In this document: in pieces, positions 12,940 to 23,639 of the stretch | How positions within the stretch are numbered: the first letter of the stretch is position 1 | Layout: each line of letters opens with the position of its first letter | Notes under the pieces: generated by a model | The model's database searches: none | Told to the model about the DNA's origin: nothing | Seen by the model: only the letters and a program-made list of their open reading frames with translations | Assembly: GCA_000611775.1 (NCBI GenBank) | Contig: KK106984.1 | Coordinates: 1,394,364-1,458,363 of the forward strand | Reading direction: 5' to 3' | Length of the DNA: 64,000 nucleotides | Source: Umbilicaria muhlenbergii | Lineage: Eukaryota > Ascomycota > Lecanoromycetes > Umbilicariales > Umbilicariaceae | Program-made: the position numbers and the translations under genes

Positions 12940-13205
12940 AGTTATGACACTCTTCAAAAAGCTGTCTTGAAAATTTATGAAAAATCATCACAAAAAGCTG
13001 CCTCAAAAAGTCATCTCAAAAAGTCACAAAAAGCCGCCTCAAAAAGCTGTCTCAAAAACTCATGAGAAGCAGCCTTGAAAAGCTGCCTTGAAAAATTATG
13101 AAGATGTGACTTTTCATCAATTTTTAAGACAGCTTTTTGAGACAACTCTCTTCATGATTTTTCAAGATGACTTTTTGAGGCGGCTTTTTGCAATTTTTTG
13201 AAGCA
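12940..13205. repeat. Self-complementary CTCAAAAAG / CTTTTTGAG array
   Basis: The left half carries repeated CTCAAAAAGC and CTTGAAAA units; the right half (from about 13105) carries their complements (GACAGCTTTTTGAGACA, GGCGGCTTTTTG). The unit resembles the CCTCAAAAAACGGC unit of the minisatellite at 15.6 kb, so this may be an older, worn relative of that element. Open frames here are by-products of the repeat. Confidence 0.6.
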
Positions 13206-13439
13206 TTAAATAATGAATAATCAACTCACATCACATGATTTCCAAGGAAACTCCTGTTGATTAATTATGTGAGTGATGACAAGTTGATGTGTTATGTTCT
13301 TGTTGTTCACATGTGTCACAATGATGCTGACTGCTCATCATGAGCAGTTTTATTGATTTAATGTCCTCATGATGTAGTCACCTGAAGGCTTTGTAAGTAG
13401 CTCAGTTCATGCAGATCTTCTTGAGCCTCCTTTGAGGTA

Positions 13440-13565
13440 CCTGCATGAGTGAAGGGTGAGAGTGACAGTGAGGATGACAGTGATGATGATAGCAAGAGCA
13501 GAGATTTTCATGTGATGTGAGTAAGTAGATTATTCATTTCTAGAGAGACTGAGGTAAATTATTCA
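13440..13565 (+). repeat. Short block also present at 56165-56290
   Basis: Shares AAGAGCAGAGATTTTCATGTGATGTGAGTAA-type sequence (one C/T difference) and flanking GA-rich sequence with 56.2 kb. Read in one frame it gives an acidic stretch ending SKSRDFHVM followed by a GTGAGT donor-like site. It is probably the end of a related exon in two paralogous relics. No larger gene is recognisable here. Confidence 0.5.
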
Positions 13566-14399
13566 TTACTGAATGTTTATGAATATTTGTGAGTTGCATG
13601 ATTACTGAGTATAATTAATTCACTCTTTGTTTTATCCTGAGGCTCAATAGTTCTTCATATCAGAATAAGTTTAATGCTGTACAGTAGAAGCTGACCTCTT
13701 ATTTTATTATACAGCATTAAGTTGACCTGTCCCCTCTTCTTGTCTCATAAATGTCTTCACTTTCTTTCAGCTCTTCCCCTCCTTTCATTCACTTAATACT
13801 CAATTCTCCTCATGTTCACCTCACTGCAGTTGAGAGTCTTTCAACACTGATGATTAAGCTTCTCTCAATTGTATCTAAACCTGCTGCGCTTTTGCGCTTG
13901 TTGACGGTGAAGGAGGGGAAGAAGAAGGATATGACAGAACATGAAATATAAATAATTGAATAAAAACCTCTTATGTGAGCTTGCCTGTGACATTGAATCT
14001 TAACTCTCTGTTACTCTTTTTTTTACAGTTTATGTCTCAGTGACCTCTTCTTCCTGTTTCTTTTGTGCTTGCAACTGAACACAATCATGACCTCAATGAA
14101 CTGCCAAGGTTTCCTCACCCCGCAGCACACAATCTATGACAGGCAGGTGCATAAAAGAAGAATTAAAAAACACTCTTCTGTGACTCATTCATTAAGATGA
14201 GGGCTCATGCACTGAAGTACTTCAGTCTGCATCAGCAAATCATTTGACTGTTTTATAAATTTGCAAATTTATAATTGCTGCTGTTATTTAAATATTTCAG
14301 ATACAAGTCTATGATAAAGATATCTCATTAAAAGAGTGCTTTCAGTGCAGGAATTCAGTCTCAGTATTATTATAAATTAAATACTTTACTTTCCTTCAC
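13566..14399. other. No confident gene
   Basis: A small plus-strand frame at 13751-13951 exists without family match. I see no repeat structure or RNA gene. Confidence 0.4.
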
Positions 14400-15612
14400 T
14401 CTTCACCTTGGCTGATTATGCTTTTCAGTATCATTATTGAACTGCTTCAGGATGCTGTCATCTCTTTTTAATTAAATGTGTTGTACTGCTTGTCTGCAGC
14501 ATTTATCTTACTTCTGATTATCATTGAGCTGCAGAGTCTGATCTTCAATATCTGCAACCTCATGCAATCAGTTCTTTAACTGTACAATGAATTTGTCTTT
14601 CACTCTCATATCAGCAGCATGTTGTATAAACTTCTCTTGAAGCTTTCTCTTTAATTATGTAATTTTTGTTTTGCTGTTCTTCTCCTGCTGCTGCAAGAAT
14701 TCTTTCAGCGTGCTTACTGCTTGAGCTCAACTCTCATTGTCTAAAATCAATACTGTGATGTTGAAGCTCAGCTGCTCTTTGCGCTCTGTCTCTGAGTAAG
14801 TAAGTTGATTTTAAAATTCTCTAGTTATCTCATTCAGCTTTGAGTTCACTCTTCAGGCGTACTCAAGGTTTTTCTTCACCTCATTGTGATGAAGATGTTT
14901 ATGATTCAGAGCTTCATTGCATTTTCAATGTTCTTGACGCTCCTCATGAAGAGAATTCTTAAATCAGGCTCAGGTGATATCTGACTCACTCAAGGCAGAT
15001 TTCAACTTCATGATGTGTCTTTGTGTTTTATTATTAAAGGTGATTCTTTCCTGCTGATTAACAGTTCTCACATGATGCAAGACTGTGCTGAGTTTTGTTA
15101 TTTAACATTTCAGCCTTTTTGTGTTCTGCTGTGAATGCTCTTCTCAGTGATAAAGCTTCTGCAGAAAATCTTAATCAGAGTGCTGTTTACAAATTTCACA
15201 GCTTGTTGAAGTAATTTAGGTCTTTCAGTGAATTCTGAATGTTTCATCTGATGATGATTATCTTATCACTTTTCTCAACACTTTCTCATACACTTCTGCC
15301 ATGATGAATGAGAGAAACGTGATGAATTCAAGACAAGACAGTATTCATGACGTGAAGAACAATTTCAGTCTTAATATTATTACTGATGAGTTTGACAATG
15401 TCTTCTGCGCTCATAGTTACGCTGCACCATGGGTTGGGTTTGGGTTGGGTTTTGACTATTGTGACCCAACCCAGACTGGGTTGGGTTTTTTTTGGGTTGA
15501 GTCACACTGGGTTGGGTTTTTTTGGGTTTGGGTTGGGTTTTTCACTGGGTAACCCAGTTCAAGTTCACGTATATGACTCATCCAAACAGCTTTCAAAGCA
15601 GCTTCCAAAACG

Positions 15613-16158
15613 GCTTCCAAAACGGCTTCAACGACAGCCTCAAAAAACGGCTTCCAAAACGGCTTCAACGACAGCCTCAAAAAACGGCTTCCAAAACGGC
15701 TTCAACGACAGCCTCAAAAAACGGCTTCCAAAACGGCTTCAACGACAGCCTCAAAAAACGGCTTCCAAAACGGCTTCAACGACAGCCTCAAAAAACGGCT
15801 TCCAAAACGGCTTCAACGACAGCCTCAAAAAACGGCTTCCAAAACGGCTTCAACGACAGCCTCAAAAAACGGCTTCCAAAACGGCTTCAACGACAGCCTC
15901 AAAAAACGGCTTCCAAAACGGCTTCAACGACAGCCTCAAAAAACGGCTTCCAAAACGGCTTCAACGACAGCCTCAAAAAACGGCTTCCAAAACGGCTTCA
16001 ACGACAGCCTCAAAAAACGGCTTCCAAAACGGCTTCAACGACAGCCTCAAAAAACGGCTTCCAAAACGGCTTCAACGACAGCCTCAAAAAACGGCTTCCA
16101 AAACGGCTTCAACGACAGCCTCAAAAAACGGCTTCCAAAACGGCTTCAACGACAGCCT
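15613..16158. repeat. 37-bp minisatellite inside the MITE
   Basis: About 15 visible, virtually identical copies of a 37-bp unit containing CGGCTTCCAAAACGGCTTCA and then ACGACAGCCTCAAAAAA. Because 37 is not a multiple of three, all frames stay open and repeat every 37 residues, which explains the long spurious frames here. The array runs into the unsequenced gap. Confidence 0.95.
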
Positions 16159-16406
16159 NNNNNNNNNNNNNNNNNNNNNNNNNNNNNNNNNNNNNNNNNN
16201 NNNNNNNNNNNNNNNNNNNNNNNNNNNNNNNNNNNNNNNNNNNNNNNNNNNNNNNNNNNNNNNNNNNNNNNNNNNNNNNNNNNNNNNNNNNNNNNNNNNN
16301 NNNNNNNNNNNNNNNNNNNNNNNNNNNNNNNNNNNNNNNNNNNNNNNNNNNNNNNNNNNNNNNNNNNNNNNNNNNNNNNNNNNNNNNNNNNNNNNNNNNN
16401 NNNNNN
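16159..16406. other. Assembly gap (248 N)
   Basis: The gap lies at the end of the 37-bp array, where an assembler would collapse or break. Its true length is unknown. Confidence 1.
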
Positions 16407-17302
16407 CCTTGAAAATGACTTGAGAAGGCGCCTTTTGAACTGACTTTTTTGACTACCATAAAGACTACCATAACTATTTGTATGTACTGGGTTAACCCAG
16501 AATTTTCTGGGTTTGGGTTAAATGGGTTGGGTTTTTTCTGGGTTGGGTTTCAACATGTATAACCCACCCCAAAACCCAACCCAAACCCAACCCAAACCCA
16601 AACCCACTGGGTAAAACCCAACCCATGGTGCAGCGTACTCATAGTAAACTTGAGATGCTGACAGTAATGCTCTCTTATAAAGCTTGAGATCAATTTTAAT
16701 CATTTTTATAAATGTTAAAGGAACATTGTCACCTCTCTCATAAAGAATGTCAATATTAGCAAAGCACCTGTATTAGCAAAGCGCCTGAGAACTTCAGGAT
16801 TAAACTTGAAATAAAGTTGATTTCACATACTTCTGTAAATGATCTGTGAAGCTCTCACTCCTTCTGAGTGATCAGTGATATCTCTTTTCAAAAGGATAAG
16901 TCTATTTTCACAGACTGTTGCAACACTCTTTAAAGATGTCATTTTAAATTACAAGATGAAAGACACTCTGATTAAAGATTTGATATTGAAACAAGATGAG
17001 CCTTGATGATACATGAAAATTACTTTATTTTAGTTTTTCAGAGCTGCTTCTTCACTGTGAGATCATTTCATAAACTGATGATCACTTTTGTGAAACTTTG
17101 AATTAAAGTTTAAGCTTTTTAATTAATGTCATGTTCCTCACTCTTCTGCTTTTTCAATGATTAATACATGATGATATGCTCAGGTTTTACAGAGTGAATC
17201 AGCTCTCTGTATGAAAAGAATTGCCTGCTTTGTAAGCTCTTGTCAGCTCATACAGCTTTAATCTGAATTTTTAATGAAGTAAAGCTAGTGATCTGTCTGC
17301 TG

Positions 17303-17490
17303 CTCAGTTGCGCTGATGCTGAGTGAGTTTAAATTGAGCAGAGTAAGATGCTCAGACCTTAATTAATCTCTGTCACTCAGTTACACTGATGCTGAGTGAG
17401 TCTAAATTGAGCAGGTCAAGATGCTCAGACCTTAATTAATCTCTGCTGCTGACTTTAACTTCATTCAATGCTGAGTGAGTTTAATAATTT
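17303..17490. repeat. 73-bp tandem repeat, two copies and a remnant
   Basis: The units at 17303 and 17376 both read CTCAGTTxCxCTGATGCTGAGTGAGT and continue through AAATTGAGCAG to CCTTAATTAATCTCTG. A third, partial unit ends near 17490. Similar ATGCTGAGTGA phrases occur at 60410-60600. No coding role seen. Confidence 0.75.
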
Positions 17491-17499
17491 GCAAGATAT

Positions 17500-19489
17500 T
17501 GTGTGAAAAGTTTTCTGTATCACTGATATCACCTGCTGTCATGTGTCTCACTGACTGGTTGAATCACCCCCTAGCCATAGTAGATCAGAGAGTCAAAGCA
17601 GACAGATGAGTAAAAGTTGAGATTACTTATCTTTCTTGAATGAGGAAAGAAGAAGTGAGTTGATCTGAACTTTTTACAGATAATAACATTCATGAAATCA
17701 TGATGATTAACAGCAGAACTTAATGAAGATCATAAAATCAATCATCATAAAACCTTAAGAAAAAGCAAAGAGCAGCTTAAATCTTCTGCAAATAATTAAA
17801 GAGTAATCTTACAAGCTCTTCTCCTGTACCTGCAAGAGTGCATTTTCTGAGCGTCATTATTCCTTCAAAGACAATGAGCACAACCACCTCAAGACAAACC
17901 TCATCAAATTAAAAGAGTTTTTGAAGTAACTGTCACAGTCATATCAAACCCTGCTAGATGATTGACAGCCTTAAGGTGATGTTTAAACATAGATGTTTTG
18001 TCAATCTATCACAGGTATGACAGGATCAACTTTAAGAGTATACAATGATGTTGATGATGAGAGATCACTACTTTTATTCAACTTTATCATTGACTTTCTC
18101 TAGATGTCAGGAGCTGCTCATGTGTCTGAAGACTTCAACTACAGTTATGATTCTTATTCAGACAATTGACGTCACATGAGTTGAGAATTGTTATTCTATG
18201 AGTGCCTCAATGACTTCACAAACACTTTGAAGAGAAGATGATGTTTCATACTCAGCTGCTGATGATCTGAAAGGTTATCTTCACAAGCAGTTTCTCAACA
18301 CCTGCACTCACATTTTCAAGTGCAATGCTCATTGCAACTTGTTGAATTTCATCAATTTGTTGTTGATCAGTGTTTAATTTACTTCTAAAGTCACTTCCTT
18401 TGAACTTTCAGAGTAACATACATGTGGAGTAATCTCTGATGAGCAAGAGGATGAAAAAGTGAAGCTTTGATGATGAAAAGCAGTCACATCATGATGAGTA
18501 CATCACATTTAAGTCTAAGTGAGAAGCTTCTACAATGTACATTTACAGCTTAAAAAATTTAAGACTCTACTTTCTTCTTCATGTTCATTATTATCTATTT
18601 CACGTGATATCTAGTTAGTCAAATACATTGGTTTAATCTATATTTACTTATGCAATTTCAACATAAGTGTGAGGTAGAGTGCTTTCATCATCTCTCTCAA
18701 TCATGCTGATAATCAGATTTATGAGCTGACTTTCTTCATGCTCAGGGATGAAACTGACATTCAACTATACTGACATTGAAAATGATGAGCCGGTTTCAGA
18801 TGAAGAGGCAAGGAAGTGAATGAGTGAGGTGAGGAAGAAGCTATCAAGGTGTTTATACAAGGCAGAGAATTACAAGAGGTGGTCATGACTTTGATGTGAT
18901 GTCATCATGAGTGCTTTGAGGAGTTTCTTAAGACAGCAGGTTATCTTTCTCTCATTCTGCACATTTGTGTAGCAGTCATTAAGGTTTTGTGATGAATGAT
19001 TATCTCTGAAAGGGGGTTTCAGATAAGCTTGTGAACTCACACATTCAAGTCAGAAGACTTTTGAGGTGCAGGTTTATCTTTCCTCATTCTGCACATTCAA
19101 GTAGCAGATTTCAGAGGCTTTGTGATGAACCTTTCTCATTATTCAAGTGGCACCTTAAATGACTTCTTTCATCACAAGAGTTGCAGTCAACCTGAGTAGC
19201 AGCAGCAACTCAGTTGAACTTTCTTGTCACAAAGATGTATCCTCATGATGAGCTCCTCATCAAGTTTACAACTGACCTCAGGAACACCTCCTTCAATCTC
19301 ATGATAAACTGATGATGACTGAAGGTGACAAAGACAGCACAGCATAATACACTATATAAAAGAAATTACTTATTTTGCATCATTGAAAAGAAGTAATTAT
19401 ACTATACAATTGTCAATACTTAACATGTCATGAGACAAAATAATCTCTCACGTATATTGCTTGAAATGAGAAACACACTGAGAAATCTC
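17500..19489. other. Mostly unassigned; possible short exon at 18748-18950
   Basis: From the ATG at 18748 (+) a reading MKLTFNYTDIENDEPVSDEE continues for about 65 codons with TGA interruptions, possibly a former first exon. At 18946-19020 and 19068-19135 a CATTCTGCACATT-containing block is partly duplicated. The rest shows nothing I can name. Confidence 0.35.
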
Positions 19490-20400
19490 TTACTGCAGCT
19501 TAACAGTCAGCTCTGAAGTCTTTTGCTTTAAACATTTTAATCTCTGAGTCTTTCCTCTCTGTGGTTTTTTTGTTACTGGCTGCTTCTTTCTCTTAGATTG
19601 TGAATCTCTGCTGTTATCTGAATCTGTGAGAGGCAGGCACTGATCTTTAAAAGATAAAGATTTTGTTATCATCATCTTATTCCTTTCTTGCAGTTCCTCT
19701 TCAGTAACAATCATGTGATTGAAGGAGTTAATCAGCACTTTTCATTTCTTCTTCACTTATACCTTCTTTTGCTTAAGGTTCATGATGCAAGTGTTAAGTT
19801 GCTCTGATGTTTCATCATCAGCAGCCTCATGATCTGCTGTGTTCATTGTGTTGATCATGCTCATCAACAGTCTCTCAAGCTTCAAAATGTTTGTCTCAAG
19901 CTTCAAATTTTAAGTTCAGGAAGTCTTTATGACCTTATTTGTTTATTCAAGTTGCTCACGCAGGGAATTGTTTGTTGTGATAAGACTTTTCATCTCTTTG
20001 TGAATGTTGAAATATGCGGCATAAAGGCTCTCATTTGTATGAAAACATTGTTGAAGTGCATCATAATAAGTCACATGCTTTTGATTGACTGTGACAAGGA
20101 TCATTTGGCAGTTGTGTAAGTCTTTAATTATGACTCTGAAAGGATGACAAAATCTCTCATTGAGAGTAATCACATTTTGATCAGTTTATGAAAATTGCAT
20201 CTGAATGTTCTTGAGGATGTCTTGTGCAGATGAAAGACTGAAACCTGAGGTTATGAATCTCATTAAATTCTCAGCAGAGTCCTGTAAGAGTTAGGAAATT
20301 CTTCATGAATGAGAGATTGACTTTTATCTGAGTCACAGTTGACTCTTCCTCATTGCTTTGAAGTTGTGAAGTTGTCATGTTCTCAGCTGACATTTTGAAC
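19490..20400 (-). pseudogene. Coiled-coil protein relic with basic C-terminus
   Basis: Minus-strand reading from about 20400 begins with MSAENMTTSQLQSNEEESTV. After a frameshift it continues VITLNERFCHPFRVIIKDLH, KSLITTNNSLREQLE and ETNILKLERLLMSMINTMN, which are heptad-like, and ends in a Lys/Arg-rich tail (SQSKRKKQPVTKKPQRGKTQ) with a stop at 19490. The layout would suit a coiled-coil nuclear or nucleic-acid-binding protein. I do not recognise the family. Interruptions are TGA and TAA. Confidence 0.5.
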
Positions 20401-23400
20401 TGCTTTTCCTGATTTCACTCAACATTCAGTAGTATCATCACTGATTATATAGAAAATCTCTTGACAACATTTTAAAATTATAATTGAAAATGATATCTCT
20501 TCATATATTTAAAATAGTTGCTAATGCATGTGATTAGAAGACATGATCTAAGTGCAGCATTCTGTACTGTGTTAAAGAGGCATGTAGGGCCAGGTTTAAG
20601 TGTAACATTCAAATATAAATCACACTTTTTTACAATTATAGAATGTAATATGCACGTGTTAACAGAGAGTTTCTATTATGAGCAAGATCCTTTAAAATAT
20701 AATTAATAACCTCAGCTTTAATGCATGAGAAGTGTAGTCAATTCATTGACATCTTTAATGCTGAAAGCTGAAGTTAAGCATTGATTCACTGATGGCTTCT
20801 GCTGTACCAAAAGTGAATGCATTCTTTGAACAGAATTTAAAGAGAACTGTGTTGTGTCAACATATCTGCACTAAGTTCCCTCACATTTTTCTGCAATGAA
20901 CAACATTTTTGATGAACAATATCTCAATCAATCATGATATAATTTTAAATACAGCACTTACACACTTGATCATGAGGATCTGACTTTGCCCTTTATAATG
21001 AATTACTTTGTTGATCACTTCACGCCTGCTGTTGACACTCAAGCAACAGTCTTCTCTCAGAGCTCTCAAATTGACCTCATCTATGAAGATGACAAAACCA
21101 CTGCAGTATGTACTGATCAAGCACATCAACATCAAGCGTCAGATGTTCAAGACCTTGATGTTCACATTGAGGAAATATCAGAGCCTAAAGAGATCAAGGC
21201 ATTGTATGAATGAAGCTTCATGATATTGACACTGCTGATATCTACATAGGCTGCAGGAAAACTTCAGGTATCACAGCAAGAGATGCAGTGAATAATTAAA
21301 TCACAACTGACAGTAATGATAGACAGGTAGACAAAATGAGTCAACAGATAAATTAAATGAGTCAACATCTTAAGACTCTGCATTCATATTTTAAGGTGAT
21401 GAGATTGACACTGAAAGTGTTGATGAAGCAAGTTAATCATCAGTGAGAAGTCAAGACACCTGTTACTTCATACTTCAAAAAATCAGAGGTCTTAAGTCAT
21501 GTTGCAAGTGAAGCTGCAAGTCATGATAGCAAGAGTGTCAGAGGCGTGTGAGCAGCTGAAAGGCAAAAACAAGAGCATCAATGAGCAACATAATTTTAAT
21601 GTGATGTTTTTTCAAGCCTGTAAAATGAGGTGTCAGTCTGCAGTGTTTCTGCAACTACTTACTGTTGTATCTGTTTTTAAGCAGATTTTTACTTATTGAG
21701 AATGAGTCATACCTTGTCTTCTAATTTTAGCTCCACTACAATTCATATTATCATTGACCACTGAAACTGAAAGGCTGTGTCAAGTTGTATAAGAGATGAG
21801 TTCAAAAAAGTGCTCAGCAAGAGTGTTGATAAGGACATTAAAGTAATTTGAAGATCACACAACTCCTACAATTACCTTTAATGCTGAGTCATGATTTAGT
21901 ACTGTTTCTTATGTAAGTGAACCTCTGAAATCCCTATGTAGTTCATGCTATTAATTTAGGCTGAGGCAATTAATTTAAGTGGCATTCAATTATCACCTGA
22001 GCCTCTCTTGCCAAATGACCCTTCTCAGTCACCAGAATTCATCAACCTCAGATTCATGACATAAACTTTTCACTGTGAAAGCACAATAAATTTTAAATTC
22101 TACAATGAATATTGTCTGTGTTACATAATGTAAGTTGTTTTATCTTCTCCTTCAAGTCAGTTCATCTGTGACATAACTGTCAGTGAGTTTAGAAGTAGCT
22201 TAAGATTATGAAATGATGATTAATGAGAGTGATGTTGACTCATGAACAGTTTCACAATCATGATGTTCTAGGTATAGAAGACTTATAAGTACAGTATAAT
22301 TATCTTAAGACATCAAGTGTTCTGTCATCCTTTTTTGATGAAAGCTTTAAATTCATTCACATCAGTCATGGACCAGTCCTGATGACTATGACAACACAAA
22401 ATATTATTGAACAATATCAAGCATACAAAACAGTGTAGATCACTTCACTTTCCCTTGTGAACATATTCTGACATGAGTAATAAGCTGAGTCAATCATCTG
22501 TTTAAGCTGTGATATCTCTCTATCAATGTGAAACTTCACTGAAAATATGAGGCTGTCAACAGTGAGAATTATACTGCAACAACAGCTCTTCAAAGCTGAT
22601 CAAATCAATCAGACTAATCAACTTCACATGTGTTCACTCAACACTCAGACTGTGAAACTCCTCATGTTGAGGAACACTGTTTATTATTATTAAAGTGTCT
22701 TTGCATATTATTTATTATTACTAAAGTGTCTTTGCATATCAGTAGAAGATAATTTAAATTAAGAAAAAAAAGCCTGCTCTTGCAGTTTAATCTCTGAACA
22801 ATGAGATCACAAGTCACAAAGCAACTGAGAGGTCACTGAAGCAAGAGTGTGATTACTTTCAGAACATTATTAAATTTTAAACATTTGTTCAGTTTCAAAT
22901 AATCTACTTATCTGTTTTAATGAAATGATGAGTCCTTGTGAATCATTCTACAGAGTTATAAGCACAATTTTCAACTCTTGTGATATGACTTCCTTCACAG
23001 CTGTGAATGATGTTGTGAGTTTAAGTCATTTGCCGCCTTCTCCTGACATGAAAGAGGAATTGAGCAGTAATTGTAGAGTTGTTATCATGACCTTTGTTCT
23101 TAAAATTCATGTAACACCTGAGAAATGAACTGTTCTCTGCCTGAGAAAGTACTATGAAGTGTTGATTGCCTGTCTTAAGCTGTTCATTGAAGAGTAGTTG
23201 AGAGCCTTTGATGAACAACATCACTGAGTCTTGCTCATGTTGCTCATCCACTAGGCTAATGACTGTGTCAGAGAGACAACATGAACATATGTGAGCAGTG
23301 TGATGTCCTCTCATAAAGCTGATGAATATATCAAACTTGCTGCATCATCATTGATCATAACACTGTTTATGATAAAGTTCTCATCACGCTCTTCTGAATC

Positions 23401-23639
23401 AAGTATAGAAGGGATTGCTGTTTCAGAAGTATCATTAACTGCTTTGATAATACAATCACGTCAGTAGTCTTTATTGTGAGACACATCACTTTTTGTTGAA
23501 GTGACAGCAACAGAAGTTACTCCTTTAATGTTAAAACAAGCTGCAAGAATGCATCAGAAGCATTAAGTTTTGAATTTTTTAATTATACATTAAAGTATGA
23601 TGCTGTTCTCTTCTCTCTGTTGAACTTTTTAACTTCTCT
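20401..23639. other. Unassigned region with small plus-strand coding traces
   Basis: A frame at 20986-21213 (+) contains an acidic stretch (DLDVHIEEISEPKEIKALYE), and a trace near 21480-21560 (SEAASHDSKSVRG) may continue it; no family match. A 30-bp TTTATTATTAxTAAAGTGTC block is duplicated at 22680-22740. Otherwise no gene is supported. Confidence 0.35.

Larger units (their letters stand above)
15418..16637. mobile_element. hAT-like MITE with GGGTT-rich inverted ends
   Basis: Perfect terminal inverted repeats of about 24 bp begin TACGCTGCACCATGGGTTGG. They are flanked by an 8-bp direct duplication CTCATAGT (15410-15417 and 16638-16645), the length typical of hAT insertions. Behind each end lie 100-130 bp of GGGTT/GGGTTTGGGT (AACCC on the right), then a 37-bp minisatellite in the middle. 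There is no transposase. TGG, CCA and CG are all abundant, unlike the surroundings, so it entered after the mutation process acted. It sits inside the coiled-coil relic. Open frames predicted inside are artefacts of the repeat. The internal length is uncertain because of a gap. Confidence 0.88.
14400..16940 (-). pseudogene. Coiled-coil protein gene relic, split by a MITE
   Basis: Minus-strand readings on both sides of the element at 15418-16637 are protein-like when TGA is read through. Upstream part: SVATVCENRLILLKRDITDH, later FIKMIKIDLKLYKRALLSAS. Downstream part: MSAEDIVKLISNNIKTEIVL, then KLKSALSESDITWAWFKNSL and a long Lys/Glu/Gln-rich stretch (VNSKLNEITREF, LQQQEKNSKTK) expected to form coiled coils. 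Interruptions are mostly TGA, fewer TAA. A 30-bp duplication (CGCTTTGCTAATACAGGTGC) near 16760 breaks the frame. I do not recognise the family. Confidence 0.55.

Noticed and set aside
15421-15553. Telomere or interstitial telomeric repeat
   Set aside because: The GGGTT arrays are irregular, lie inside perfect TIRs with an 8-bp duplication, and recur inverted at the other end. They belong to a MITE.
15613-16158. CRISPR array
   Set aside because: Units are contiguous 37-bp tandem repeats without variable spacers, in a eukaryotic setting.
15301-16471. Long open frames (up to 345 codons) in both strands
   Set aside because: They run through the 37-bp minisatellite, GGGTT arrays and the N gap. 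All frames are open because of the unit length; no gene.
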